Assembly: GCA_000310025.1 (NCBI GenBank)
Contig: FN649742.1
Coordinates: 1,602,285 to 1,651,900 of the forward strand
Direction of reading: 5' to 3'
DNA: 49,616 bases
Source of the DNA: Ectocarpus siliculosus
Lineage: Eukaryota; Sar; Phaeophyceae; Ectocarpales; Ectocarpaceae
Position 1 is the stretch's first letter. Each line of letters starts with the position of its first letter. The notes under the pieces are model-generated. The model was not told where the DNA came from. It was given only the letters and a program-made list of their open reading frames with translations, and ran no database searches. A program made the translations under genes and the position numbers. Positions 37,245 through 48,162 of this stretch are shown in pieces.

Positions 37245-38507
37245 TTTTCTTCCGGTGTTCTTGCCGGCTTAGTCCGCGGGCATGGCGCGGGCACGTCTCC
37301 TTTTGCTACAGCCTGTTTTATGTTTCCATCATGAGACAAGTGTTTGGTGGGTCCGTTCCCAACCGCGTGTTGCGGTTCCCGCTTCAGAGGGGGACACGCA
37401 ATTGGTGAAGTTCTTGGGGGGTGTTTGTTTTCCCTTGGGCGGGACTCCTTCCTCTCTACCCCAGCGATGATCGTCTCTCGGTTGATCGTTTTGGCGGATT
37501 AAACGTGGCGTGGGGGTTGTGGCAGAGCCTTGGCCTTGTCGGCCGAGGCGTTTGGGAGGTGGGGGCGGGTGCGGAAGGTGATGGTGTGATAGCTTGGAGA
37601 GGCGTTTTCTCTCTCAAGGCTTATAGTTTTGCTTTGATGGACCGATCCTTGGTGAAAGGCGCGGGACGTGGCACTGGTGAGCCTGCAGGAGACGGATGGT
37701 GGCGGCAATATCGCCGACTTCCCCGAGCGAAAACGAGAGAGAGAGGGCGGGTAGAGGATAGGAAAGGGCTGGTTTGCTTTATGTTGAGAGGAGTTTCTCT
37801 CGACAAAAGCAACGTTGAGGGTTTTTTAGTCAAATGCCGACAGAAAGTTGGACAAACGCAAGGGCCCGCTTGGCTGCCATGATCGGCTTGCTTTTGTATC
37901 CGTTTTGCAGCTCCACGAGATGCCTTTTTTCAGACTCGAGGAAATGCACGTTGTGGGTGTGAAGGTGTTACGAGACACGCCAAGGCCGATGCGCTGAGGT
38001 CCTTGTTCGAAGCTCGCGGGGTTCGAGTCACGCACCCCCTCCCACCCCGTCTGCAGAGACGTCGATGGCGCAGTTCCTTTTGAACGGCTAGTGCCTTCCT
38101 TCCGTACGGGAGGTGTGCGTGCACTGCTTGTCGGACGTTGTGATGTGTTCCGCTGCAGCTTCATGAAGACCCTGCTGCGAGCCCTGTAGCCGGATACACG
38201 ACCTTACAAGTGTCTCGTCCGCCCCAAGACTTGGCTGCTTGCGGTCCTCTCAAGGGTGTACTAGACGTCAAGAGCGCTGGGAGCTTTGTCTCGAGACACA
38301 TAATACGCATGTTTTCATCGTTTGAGAGGCACAAGTAGCTTACCAGCACCCGAGGATATCCTGGGCTCACGAAAATTCGGTGATTCACACGCACGCACAC
38401 ACGTGCATTACGTTTGGCCACGCCCCCCCCCCAGGCCAATTGGTGTAATGTGCGGAGCCTCCAACATCAGCACCCCCATGCAGGCATTGCGCAGCAGCGC
38501 CCAGAAT
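37245..38507. other. Intergenic region between converging genes
   Basis: Probably the 3' UTRs of the DNAJC25-like gene (+) and the coiled-coil gene (-). A plus-strand frame at 37421-37882 is open for 153 codons but has no recognisable content. A short exon-like frame after gttttgcag at about 37913 reads LHEMPFFRLEEMHVVGVKVL and soon stops; it has no partner. Confidence 0.5.
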
Positions 38508-41500
38508 TCATTCGGGAAAATTGATGGCGAGAAGCTTTGCAATCCCCTCCCTAGCTGTGCTCCCACATCGGCCGACGATGTTGAGGAAGGCTCGTTCATC
38601 TCCCCTAGCAACCGCACCTTGCACCTGAAGGACAGCAAGGACGGGAGCGACACTGTGTCGTGAACAAACACGCGTCTCTCTCCAGACATCGTGTTGCAGC
38701 GGTCAGGATAAACCGGCCAAAGAGAGCCGGATCCAACGTGGCACTAAATTAGTACCCAAGGCACTTCGTTGGCACATTTTTTTATGGTGATACGGTGAGC
38801 GACATGGTTGGACACTGTGATGATGCCGCGACAGTGTGTGGGTTTTATCCATGGGTTTCTTAAGGCCTTGATGAGACGCGGACGAGGGTTCCGCAACGCA
38901 AGCGCCGCCTTCTCCCAAGAATCAGTCATACATTCGCACCTACCTGCTGCGCCAAAGCCCGCGTGATCCCTGGAGGTAGCGGCGAGGTCAGGTGTGTGGC
39001 GTCGTCATCCAACGTGATTTTCGAACCCTCCGCTGGTGACTCCGTCAAGTTCTGTCGGTCGCTTCTCTCGTCTGCCATTCCTTCCCGATCAAGATCTTGG
39101 TTCGCAGCGACGCCTCCAGCGATGGGTTTCTCCCCGCCGACCGCGCAGTCTGCAACTCCCCCTTCCCTTTTGCGCCAAGCCTTGCGAGCCCCCCTGTCAC
39201 AGAGCCGCAAGAGCACTTCGATCGGCACGGAAGTAACCGCCGTTGACCCCCCAACTTTTTCAAGCTGTGATCCACTATAACCGCCATCGCCATCGCTACC
39301 ACCACCCCTGCCGCCGCTACCACCGCCTGCATCACCTCCACCAGCACCACCAACACCAACACCAACACCAACACCAACATCGCCGCTGCCGTTACCGCTT
39401 CCGTTGCCGCCGCTGCAAGCCTTGCAGCGGGTCTCTTCCCAACAAAGCGGCCCGTTCCGCACCGCCGAGAGCACCTCGTCACGAAGCTTCTTCGACTCAA
39501 AGAAGAGTTGGTTAAACGGCGCAGCTGACGAAGAACAGCAGCAAGCATCGTTGTTCCTTGCCACCACCATTCCATCTCCTTCTTGGTGGTGATGTCGCTG
39601 CTGCTGTGGCTCACATCTTACCTTTGTTGGGGTCGTCGTACAGGGTGACGGGCTAGTGTTAGCGCTAGCAGAGGCGGAGCGTGGCCGGGAAGGACAACCG
39701 TCGTGGCGCCACGGCGACGTTGTCCTTGTTGCGCCACTCCTGCAAGCGTCGACGCTGTAGGATCTGACTGCCGCCGGTCTTAGTTTCTGGGGGATCACGC
39801 AGGGTGGTGACGGCGGCATCGTTGTTTCTTTCCCTCCTTCTTGCCTCGACCGATTGCAAGGCTCCGTCGGCTGTTGGTTGTGGTTGCGTTCCATCTCAGG
39901 ATTGTTGTCAGGGGGGCGAAGAGGAGTCGGCGTTGCCGCTGTTTCTGTTTCTCCCGTAGCACCGTCTCCCGCAGGAAGGCCCGACGATCGATCCACTGCA
40001 GGATAGGACACTGCTGACGAACATTGAGTAGCGCTGGCATGGTGCTGTCTCTCGCTTTCTATTCGTGACCCCAAGACCCTTGGAACCAAAGTCGCGGTCG
40101 TTTCATCTTTACCGAGGTCTCTATATGTGCTCTCACCATCAGTACCAACAACAAGGGGCGCTGCTGGTGATCTAATCACGTCTTCATCATCTGCCATCCT
40201 GCCGATCAGTTCGCGTTCTTCAGCGGGCATGTCACCAGCGAGTTGCTTGACCAAGACACGGTTCATCTCCTCCAGCTCTGCCTTCTGCTTCAACGCGATT
40301 TTCATGCCGGTCGCAGAGGCCTTGGCGGCTGACTGAAAGACTTCTCCCTGCATTTCGGCGTTGCGAAGCTTATCTCGCCACTGCTTCTCGGCCGCTACGG
40401 TACCCACGGCCCTCTCGACGGCAGCTCTTTCTTCTCCAGCATGCGACTGGCCTCGTCCTTTTCCGGTGTTGTTGTTCAAGCTCACAGCAGCACCGGAAGT
40501 CGAGAGAACCTTTAGGCGAGCTCTAGCCGCGGCAAGTCTTGCAACCGAATCGTCAGTAGCACCACCGCCACCCCCAGCATTGCTCCTAGCCCTTGCCCCG
40601 ACAGAAGATTGAAGGGCGACAGCTGCTACCCTCTTGTCCAAGCGCTTGTTCGCCGTCCGAAGAACTTCGAGTCGCTGCGCGAGCGACTCCCTCTGCGCTT
40701 CGGATTTCTTCAGGGCCGCCGTCGCCGCCCGCGCTTGCTGCTCCGCGTTCGCACGACCCCGAAGGCAGCATCGCAGCTCTTGGGTGACACTTCTCCTTGC
40801 CTCCTCGGCAGCGGCTCTCGCGACCCGCTCAGTCTCCAGCTGCTCAGCAAGGCTGGCCGCTTGCTCCAAAGCCTCCAAGCCTTCGGCAGCTTTCGCGGCT
40901 GTGAGCTGCTGCGAGTTGACCAGCGCCGTTTCAGCCTCTTTAAGTCGACGTTCCAGGAGCTGGGACGCGGTGGTGATCTCTTGGAGGGAGCGGCCACCAA
41001 AAGATGCGAGAACCCTTTCCAGCTTCTCTCGTTCGAGGTCCGACTCGGTGGCCCGTAGCTGGAGCTGGTGCAATGTGCTGGTGTTTGTCGAGCAGAGTAA
41101 GACAGGGGGGGGGGGGGGGGGTGACTCACTGCGTGGGCTGTGCTGCACTCTCAGATCCTGCGTTGTACTCTACATTGATACATCACAGAGAAAAAGTAAG
41201 TGTAGTTCATGGATGGAAGCGGTAGTGGTTGCTCCCGTTTGTTTCTTTCTACGTCATAGAGTAGGGCCGTGAGTGCAAGTATGCTTCTCGGTAGACTTCT
41301 CAACACACCAGTACTAGCCCCACCACCATCACCATTACGGTGCCTGTGTGAGTTCGCATGCCGGTATTAAACAGCCTGAGTTCACCATGTCAATCGCGTG
41401 CAATCTGTGTCACGTGGCCGTCTACAGTAATCTCACCTCTCCGCTGCGGTCCTCGCTCTTCTCTCTTTATCAAGCTCCAAATCGAGCTGCTTCAAAGATT

Positions 41501-42170
41501 GTTTCGCCTGCTTTGCTGCTGCTTCAGCGGCCTTTCTCCCCTCGGCGTGGGATGAAGCTCTCACTCTATCGAGACCATCCGCTGCCGTTTTGTTTCGTTG
41601 ATCAGCTCCCATTCTATTGAGGTCATCCGCTGCCTCATTGCTTCGTTGTTGCACGCCAGGGTGTGAAGTTGCTGCCTTCTTCGCCGGGAGATTGGCTGCC
41701 GCCGCAAGACCGCCATGCGACTGCTGAGGCGCTTCTTCGGTGGCCACCGCTGATGGTGGGATGCCCGTGTTCTTCACGGCAGGTGTCAACGGCTTCGAGG
41801 CTTCATTTCGCCGCATTTCTCCTTTGGTGACAGCCGCCGAGCTTTCGGTGGCTGGCGGGCATGGCAAGCACTGATCTCCTTCTTCTCCGTCCAGGCCTTG
41901 GATTTCTTTCGAGAGAAGGCCAAAGGCGAGCTTGAGCTCTTGGAGCTTTGAAGCATTGTCGCTCTTTGTTCTTCTCCTGTTCAATGTTTCCGCTGAGCCT
42001 GCTGTAGATGTTGTAGTTGTTGCTTTCCGAGATAAACTGGGCCTATTGGGACAGGGAATCTTCCGCGGTTTGGGCCGCCGCTGCTGTTGTGGTGCTGCCG
42101 AAGCTTCAAGACGGAGACAGCCTCTCTGGCTTGAGGATGACACTACAGGTTGCCCACAGCGGGATGACAT
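38508..42170 (-). CDS. Coiled-coil protein of unknown function
   Basis: Three exons in transcript order: 42170-41437, 41077-38944, 38624-38508, giving 994 aa. Phases agree (2 then 0). Residues about 80-95 and 190-520 are rich in Leu/Glu/Ala/Arg heptad-like sequence (for example SDLEREKLERVLASFGG, LKQKAELEEMNRVLVKQLAG), indicating long coiled coil. The middle is Ser/Thr/Pro-rich and probably disordered, with a Gly/Val repeat (GVGVGVGVG). The C-terminal exon reads VQGAVARGDERAFLNIVGRC and ends AKLLAINFPE. I do not recognise the family; a structural or scaffold role is only a guess. A stop 18 bp past the exon 2 donor gives an alternative end at 38926, but the donor (CAGCAG|gtaggt) and the in-phase last exon favour splicing. 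Exon 2 starts right after a long C run. Head to head with the BTB gene. Confidence 0.75.
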
Positions 42171-42428
42171 GTAGGCAGAGCACGATGGGAGTTGAGAACG
42201 GCGAGGAGGGGCCTGGGCAGAGAAGAGAGAGACAGAGGGAGATAGCGCGCGCGCCTACACGCGGGTACCGATCGCGGATGCATTCGATCTGGATCAACCA
42301 CCACGGATCCGCACGGTAAAACTTTGGTTTCTCTCCGGAACCGCACCGCTCGGAGTCTCACATGTAATTGCGCCGCATTCGCTGCCTCGCTTGCACGGAT
42401 AGCACAACGGACATAGTACAGGAGGGAC
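42171..42428. promoter_or_regulatory. Compact bidirectional promoter region
   Basis: Only 258 bp separate the ATG of the coiled-coil gene (42170, minus) from the ATG of the BTB gene (42429, plus). Both transcripts must start here or nearby. No TATA box is evident; a gcgcgcgc string lies at 42246-42253. Confidence 0.55.
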
Positions 42429-45400
42429 ATGGAGGGGACAGGCGGGAGTAGGGGCTGCCGCTGCGATGTGGACCATTCCGTCGCGAGACTGAATTGCTTG
42501 TTTGATATGGTGGATGGTGATACGTGCGACGTAACGTTTGTCGTGACGTCCGTGGCGTCGGCTCCTTCCAGCTCTGAAGGCCTTATTCCACAACCGGCTG
42601 GTACACCAGAGCGGGCAAGACCAAGGACTGAAACGCTAGAACAAGGCTCGCATAGAGGCGACAACTGCAGTGGCAAGAATGTCTCGGGTGCTGGAATCGC
42701 CGATAGTGACACAGCTGGGAGCTGTGAAAATAGGGAGAGGCACCGGGGCGAGGGCCAAGAGGCCTTGGCCGGAGGAGCAGGGGGGGGAACAGGCGGAGGA
42801 GAGCTGGAAAGCGACAGGGAAGGAGCGGATAAGCTAACCCAAGGAACAACGGACGTCGGCACAGCAGCGGTAACTACCTCCGGTTCTGTGTCATCCACGA
42901 AGTTGAGCTCCTGTTCTCCTGCTCACGATACCTCAGGCAACACCAGCAGCAGCCTGGGCACTACCAGTAGAGAGTTCAGGTGCCATCGTGTCTTGTTCGC
43001 CTCGTGCTCGGCGTACTTCCGCGCTCTGCTGTACGGCGGTATGAGCGAATCGGAGACGAGGAGGGTCGAGTTAAGAGACGTCACGCCGGAAGGGTTTGAG
43101 GCCATCATGAGATACGTCTACACGGGAAAAGTTAGCGTGGACGCGGGTAAGTGAGAGAGAGACTACAATAGCGGCCGCGGGGAAATGGTAGGACAACCTA
43201 ATTGCAGCCGTTTCTACAGATATCAGAACCTCTCCCAGTCGGAAGAGGAGACATACATGTTCGTGTGCCTCCACAAATATGAGTTCGCCCTCACCACCGT
43301 GGTGAAGTGAGACACCCACCGACTCGCCGAACCACACCACGCCCCGACCGATTCGATCACCCGCCCGCGTTCAGCCAACGTGATGGACATTTTTTCGCTG
43401 GCGCACCGGTTCGGGATGGGCGAACTCCTGAAAGCTTGCGCGGAAGTCTTGGACGAGTGCATGAACTGCGACGATGTTTGCCGGGTGCTGGAGGCGGCGG
43501 AGTACTACGGACACGACGAACTTGCGGCCAAGTGCTGGGATCTCATCAAGGACAACACGCCCAGGTGAACCAACAATTCCATACAGCCGGGGGCCCTCTT
43601 ACAAGTGCGTCTTATTTAGTGCGGGTGCCGATATTTTGCGGGTGAAGTTGGCTGGCACAGATGGAATATTCAAGATGGTTAATACGTTGAAAACTGTTGG
43701 TACCCGCTAAAATGCGGGCGAAGACGCTTGACACTTTTCCGCACTGTAGAGACCCCCCCGACTCTATTGAGATGCGCACCATGTGTGTGTTCACCTCTAG
43801 GGGTTTATGGGGCCGTCGTCTGTCGCCTTCCGTCAGCGTAAACAAGTGTCGCAAGATTAGAGCAACCGGTTTGGCGTGTGGCGGTGACTTGTGGGAGCAT
43901 CGCAAAGAGAAGGTAGCGTCCATGGCAGATCATGTAGGAAATGGCTTTCTACGCGCCGCAACAAGTGAGACGACGGTGACAACAACAAATGACAAAACAC
44001 CGCGAATTATCTTCCTCGACGTGAACCCTGGTCTGAACCCTGCTAGATTGTGTAGTTTCAGCCACCCGTTCTTGACACTTACGCCCGTTTCTTGGACGAT
44101 TTTTCGCTCTGCAACGTAGTCAGCCACTCGACACCCCCGCCCCCGCTTCCTTCTCCCTGCACTGCCTCGCCCTCTCCGCGCTTTCCTCCTCTCACCATTG
44201 TATCTTCCTTTTCCCCCCCTCCCCACCCGGGGCGTCTCTTCTCGACATGACGTGTGGGACCAGGGTGTTGAAGAGCGAGAGCTTCCTGGAGCTCCGGTGT
44301 CAACAGGTGCTGAGCCTTGTGAGGGAGGGAGAGCTGCAGGTGAATGAGGCCGAGCTCTTCAAGGCGGTGCAGGCCTGGGTATCGAGAGATACGGCCGAGA
44401 GGCGACGTCACGTTGATGAGGCGAGTTGTGTGCGACATGCGCAGTGATTGGTCCGCAGAAGTGCTGTGCTGTGCAGTGCTGCAAAAGTGTGCTCGCGGCA
44501 GAGAGAGTAGCAGTTCCCCCCTCGCGGCACAGGGTGTGCCTGCTGCTGCACCTCCCTCTGTACAGTAGCAAACTGCTGTGTCGCCGCCTGCGAAGCTGCC
44601 GCGGTGTACGGGGGGAGGGGGGGTCGTGATGTCCGGTGCGGGAGGTACTGCTTGATTGCACAAAAAGTGTACTGCGCTCGTGTCTATTACATAGCTATAC
44701 AGATGCCCTTCACCAGCTCAATAAAAGCAGTGACCCCCTCTTTCTGCTGCTCCTCCCGACGCTGCGTGCTAGGGTCGTTGCCTAGCATGTTGCTCGTTTT
44801 CTGGATCAGATGCGTATGACATAAACATCGAAGGGGTTGATATGCTCTTTTCTTCGAGTTCCCCCCCCGCCCCCACCTTCGCCATGAACCAGTTGACTAC
44901 CCCCCTGTTTCACTGAGGGGAAGACCCACGTCTTTGTGTCGAGGCAGCGCATTCCCGCCATTTTCCACACCCCGTCCCCCAATCAGCTGAGTACCCCTGC
45001 CATTCCTTCCGCACTTTTTTTTTTAATTCTCGTGGCCACAGCTGTCTCGCCACTTTCGCCTCCCGCTCATGTCCCTGAAAGAGCTCATGTCGGTCGTTCG
45101 GCCGACAAACCTGATCGCCGCAGACGCGATCCTCGATGCCGTCACGTACCACGCCGATCCGACAAGGTGGACGGGCGATTGCTTGACGGTGAGACAGAGA
45201 CAGAGACAGAGACAGAGACAGAGACACAGAGAGAGACACAGAGAGAGAGACAGACAGAGAGACACAGAGAGAGAGAGAGAGACGCCACACGGGCGCACAA
45301 CCTGTGCCATCATCCCGATGCTGGGTTCTACCCACCCTATGGTCGTGTTTTGCCAAGGAGGAGCTCCGTTTGGCGGTCCCACGAGATATTTTCCCACCTC

Positions 45401-48061
45401 CTCGGTAGTATTTGCATTTTATCAACACTCCAAATATCAGCGCTCACGCACACAGCATTTCTGCAGGGTAGGAGCTCCAGTCCATAGTCACATCACACAG
45501 AGGGGTTTTTCCGCCCCCTGAGGCCCCCTATCTAGGGGTTAGTTATGTGCCTTGACGTGCTTGTACAGCAGTAGATGGAGCGTACTTGAGATGCACGTAC
45601 AGGCATGATATTACCAGTGCTTCAAGATAACCAGATTTTTTTTGAGCTCCTCTCCCTTCTCTCCCCTCTCCCGGAAAATTCTGCCGATTTCGTGATGATA
45701 TTTTCTGCCTGGTTCGTCGATACGGATAGTACCAAGTATTTTGCTCGGATTGACGGCAATGGTACAAAACGGCACGCAACAGAAAAAGCACAAAATGACT
45801 GAGTGAATGTACTCAGGTGGTGTCAGCGGTTTCCCCCGACACCTTTCTCCTCTTGAGTGTCCCCTCTCACCATCTCTCGAAACTGCGGTTGATCGCCGTC
45901 CCTCCCTCACAACACGCGCCATGATGTCGTTACGTCTCGGGTGGCCGTGCAACAACAAAAACAAAGGCGCGGCCACGCGGGAAGAGGCTTGCCTGGGACG
46001 CGTCAAGCCTTGCTGCGGGAGCATGGACGGCCGACGACAACCGGACAGGCGAGCGTCCACGAAGCTAGCTGTACCGTATTTTCTTATTGTGTCTGTGTCT
46101 AGTCACGCAGACAAAGTTTCACGACGACCCGGGACGCAAGTTCTTGTTCCCCTGCCTTTTCTTGGCTATGTTGCAAGCAAGTCTCCGTCGGTGGTATAAT
46201 CATGCATTGATTTCGGCGTAGGTCGGGATTTGTCTATCTGCGTGTGGCGCCTCTCTGCCTTACGGCATCACATCAGCAACACCCTCGCGCTCTCGGCGAC
46301 CGACAATGGGATGACTCCGGTAACACAAACAGCGATACGGAGACTCCGCCGTGGCTCTTCTTATTTTACCCAAGAGCGTCAAAGGCACACGTATTCCTTT
46401 GCGCGGTCTGATTCGAGCCGTCTCGTTTGATGTTACCGCCGCGCAGTCACAACGTCCGTGGGAGACTGGGTCGGAGTTTACGGAAATCGCGTCATGAGGT
46501 GGGTTCAGGCGCGGTCTGGGTGGTGGATGCGTTACGTGGACTTTTGAGGGTTCCTTGATGTTGGTGGTAGTGGTGGTGGTGATCGTGGCGTTGGTAATTT
46601 TGGTATCGATGTCACCGATCACGGTGTGTGTGTGCACGCCGTGCGTGTCGTCGTTTTGCGCGAAAGATGGCTGAAATCGTTTTCACGTTCAGCGAGAGAA
46701 ATAGGGCCCAAAAGTCCACCCGCCGTCTAGAGCACCGGGGGGTCCTCTCAGAAGGGAAAAATATACCTACAACTCTTGTGGTGGTGTGGAAACGCATCAT
46801 TGGCGTCCCGGCCGGAAAACATGCATCAAAGGAGGGTGATTGGTGAAGCGAGAACCAAAGACTGTCAATTGCCGGCAGACGTCCCGCTGTGTTTTTTCCT
46901 GGGCAGGCCACGGAAACACTGGGAGTGTCTATACTCCGCATGCATGCGCACCCGTGCCGGAAGGCAGACGTGGCGTTTTGCGCGGGCGTGGCGCCTCAGG
47001 CTTTTCAGGGAAGTGTCAGTTCACGCAGATGTTTTGCGCCCCAACGGCAATAAAACCAACAGGTCTGGGTTTCATCGGTGGTCCGTCCGAGCGAACAAGA
47101 TCGGCCGAACCGAGAAGTGGAGCGCTTGGGCAGCCATCGTCGGAATCGCCCGACCGCATTCGCAGAGCCCTTGTGAGTTGTATCTCTACGTTCGTAGATA
47201 CGTGTGGTTGTTGCTTTTTTGTTGCGGGCGTCTCAGGAAGTCGTCGCCGGACACTCGACTTTACGAAACGCCTTTTCGTGTTCTACGGGGTGTCCCTCTA
47301 CAGGTGTGTGTGTGTATGAGTGTACTGCTGTGCGTCTCAAAGAAGCCGATATCAAACAGAAGACTAACAGTCAGCGCTGACTAGTCTAGTGGTTTGATAT
47401 TGCCTTCTATAGTCTTTTAATACCAGTTTTGGCACGTTGGAGAATTCCTACACCGTTTTCTCTCAAGAGTTGTGATTGAGAGGAACCAATTGATTTCGTG
47501 TTGCCTTTTTTCGAACTGCAGCTCTTGATGCTGCCCTCGAGGTAAACGAAAAAACTCGCTAAATTTTTTCGATCTATTATTATAGTCACACTCACACACG
47601 TACGCCAAATCTCTATTTTATACTCCTATCACACACACACACTCGCCCTCCAACACAATACCACCAAGCCACCAAGCCACCAAGCACGTTTGCATTATTT
47701 TCTCCCGCTGTAAGTAAGGCTTTGCATGTTTCACTAGTCAGCCGATCGATGCTAGCACCCCCCCCCCGCCCCGCCCCGCCCCGCCCCCACAACAGCCCGA
47801 CCGTACCTGCCCGTTACCGGCTTCATCGCCGGCACGGGCAGCAGCAAGCTCGGCGGCAACACGGCCGTGGACGAGTACTCCTCGACCTCGATCACCGACG
47901 GCGACGTGGTGACGGTGATGTACGACGCGGACGGGGGCGTCGTGACGTTCTTCGTCAACGGGACCAGCCTCGGGCAGGCCTACTCCGGTCTGTCGGGCCC
48001 CAACGTGGCAGCGATCGCCGTCAACGCGGCGGGCGCGCAGTGGGAGTGCGTCGACTGCTAG
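42429..48061 (+). CDS. BTB-BACK protein with C-terminal SPRY-like domain
   Basis: Exons: 42429-43146, 43375-43564, 44264-44420, 45042-45166, 46222-46319 (tentative), 46447-46498, 47063-47172, 47796-48061, giving 571 aa. The BTB fold starts at residue 23 (CLFDMVDGDTCDVTFVV) and resumes at 183 (FRCHRVLFASCSAYFRALLY, RYVYTGKVSVDA) after an insertion of about 140 Ser/Gly/Glu-rich residues. The last BTB helices and start of BACK follow (ANVMDIFSLAHRFGMGELLK, CWDLIKDNT), then BACK (FLELRCQQVLSLVREGELQV, AWVSRDTAERRRH, LPLMSLKELMSVV). The C-terminal 140 residues look SPRY-like: GDWVGVYGNRVMRSGFHRWS, AAIVGIAR, VTVMYDADGGVVTFFVNGTS. By family, BTB-BACK proteins often act as Cullin-3 adaptors with the last domain choosing substrate; this is inferred. 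The exon 3 donor is GC rather than GT. Confidence 0.83.
45191..45283 (+). repeat. GACA/GA microsatellite
   Basis: GACAGA repeats grading into GAGAGA, in the intron just after the BACK exon that ends at 45166. Confidence 0.9.
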
Positions 48062-48128
48062 TAGGGATGGGGGGCGCTTAACGGCATACGAACAAGAGAG
48101 AGTTTCGGGTTCCCCTCCCTCTGCCACA

Positions 48129-48162
<34 letters not shown>

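Noticed and set aside
37983-38042. ggggttcgagtcacgcaccc resembles a tRNA T-arm.
   Set aside because: No matching acceptor stem, D-arm or anticodon arm could be placed at the right distances.
38322-38663. Plus-strand frame ending ...SKDGSDTVS with an apparent ccccccccag acceptor.
   Set aside because: The minus strand of the same bases gives the in-phase last exon of the coiled-coil gene with its own acceptor and stop, which explains the open frame better.
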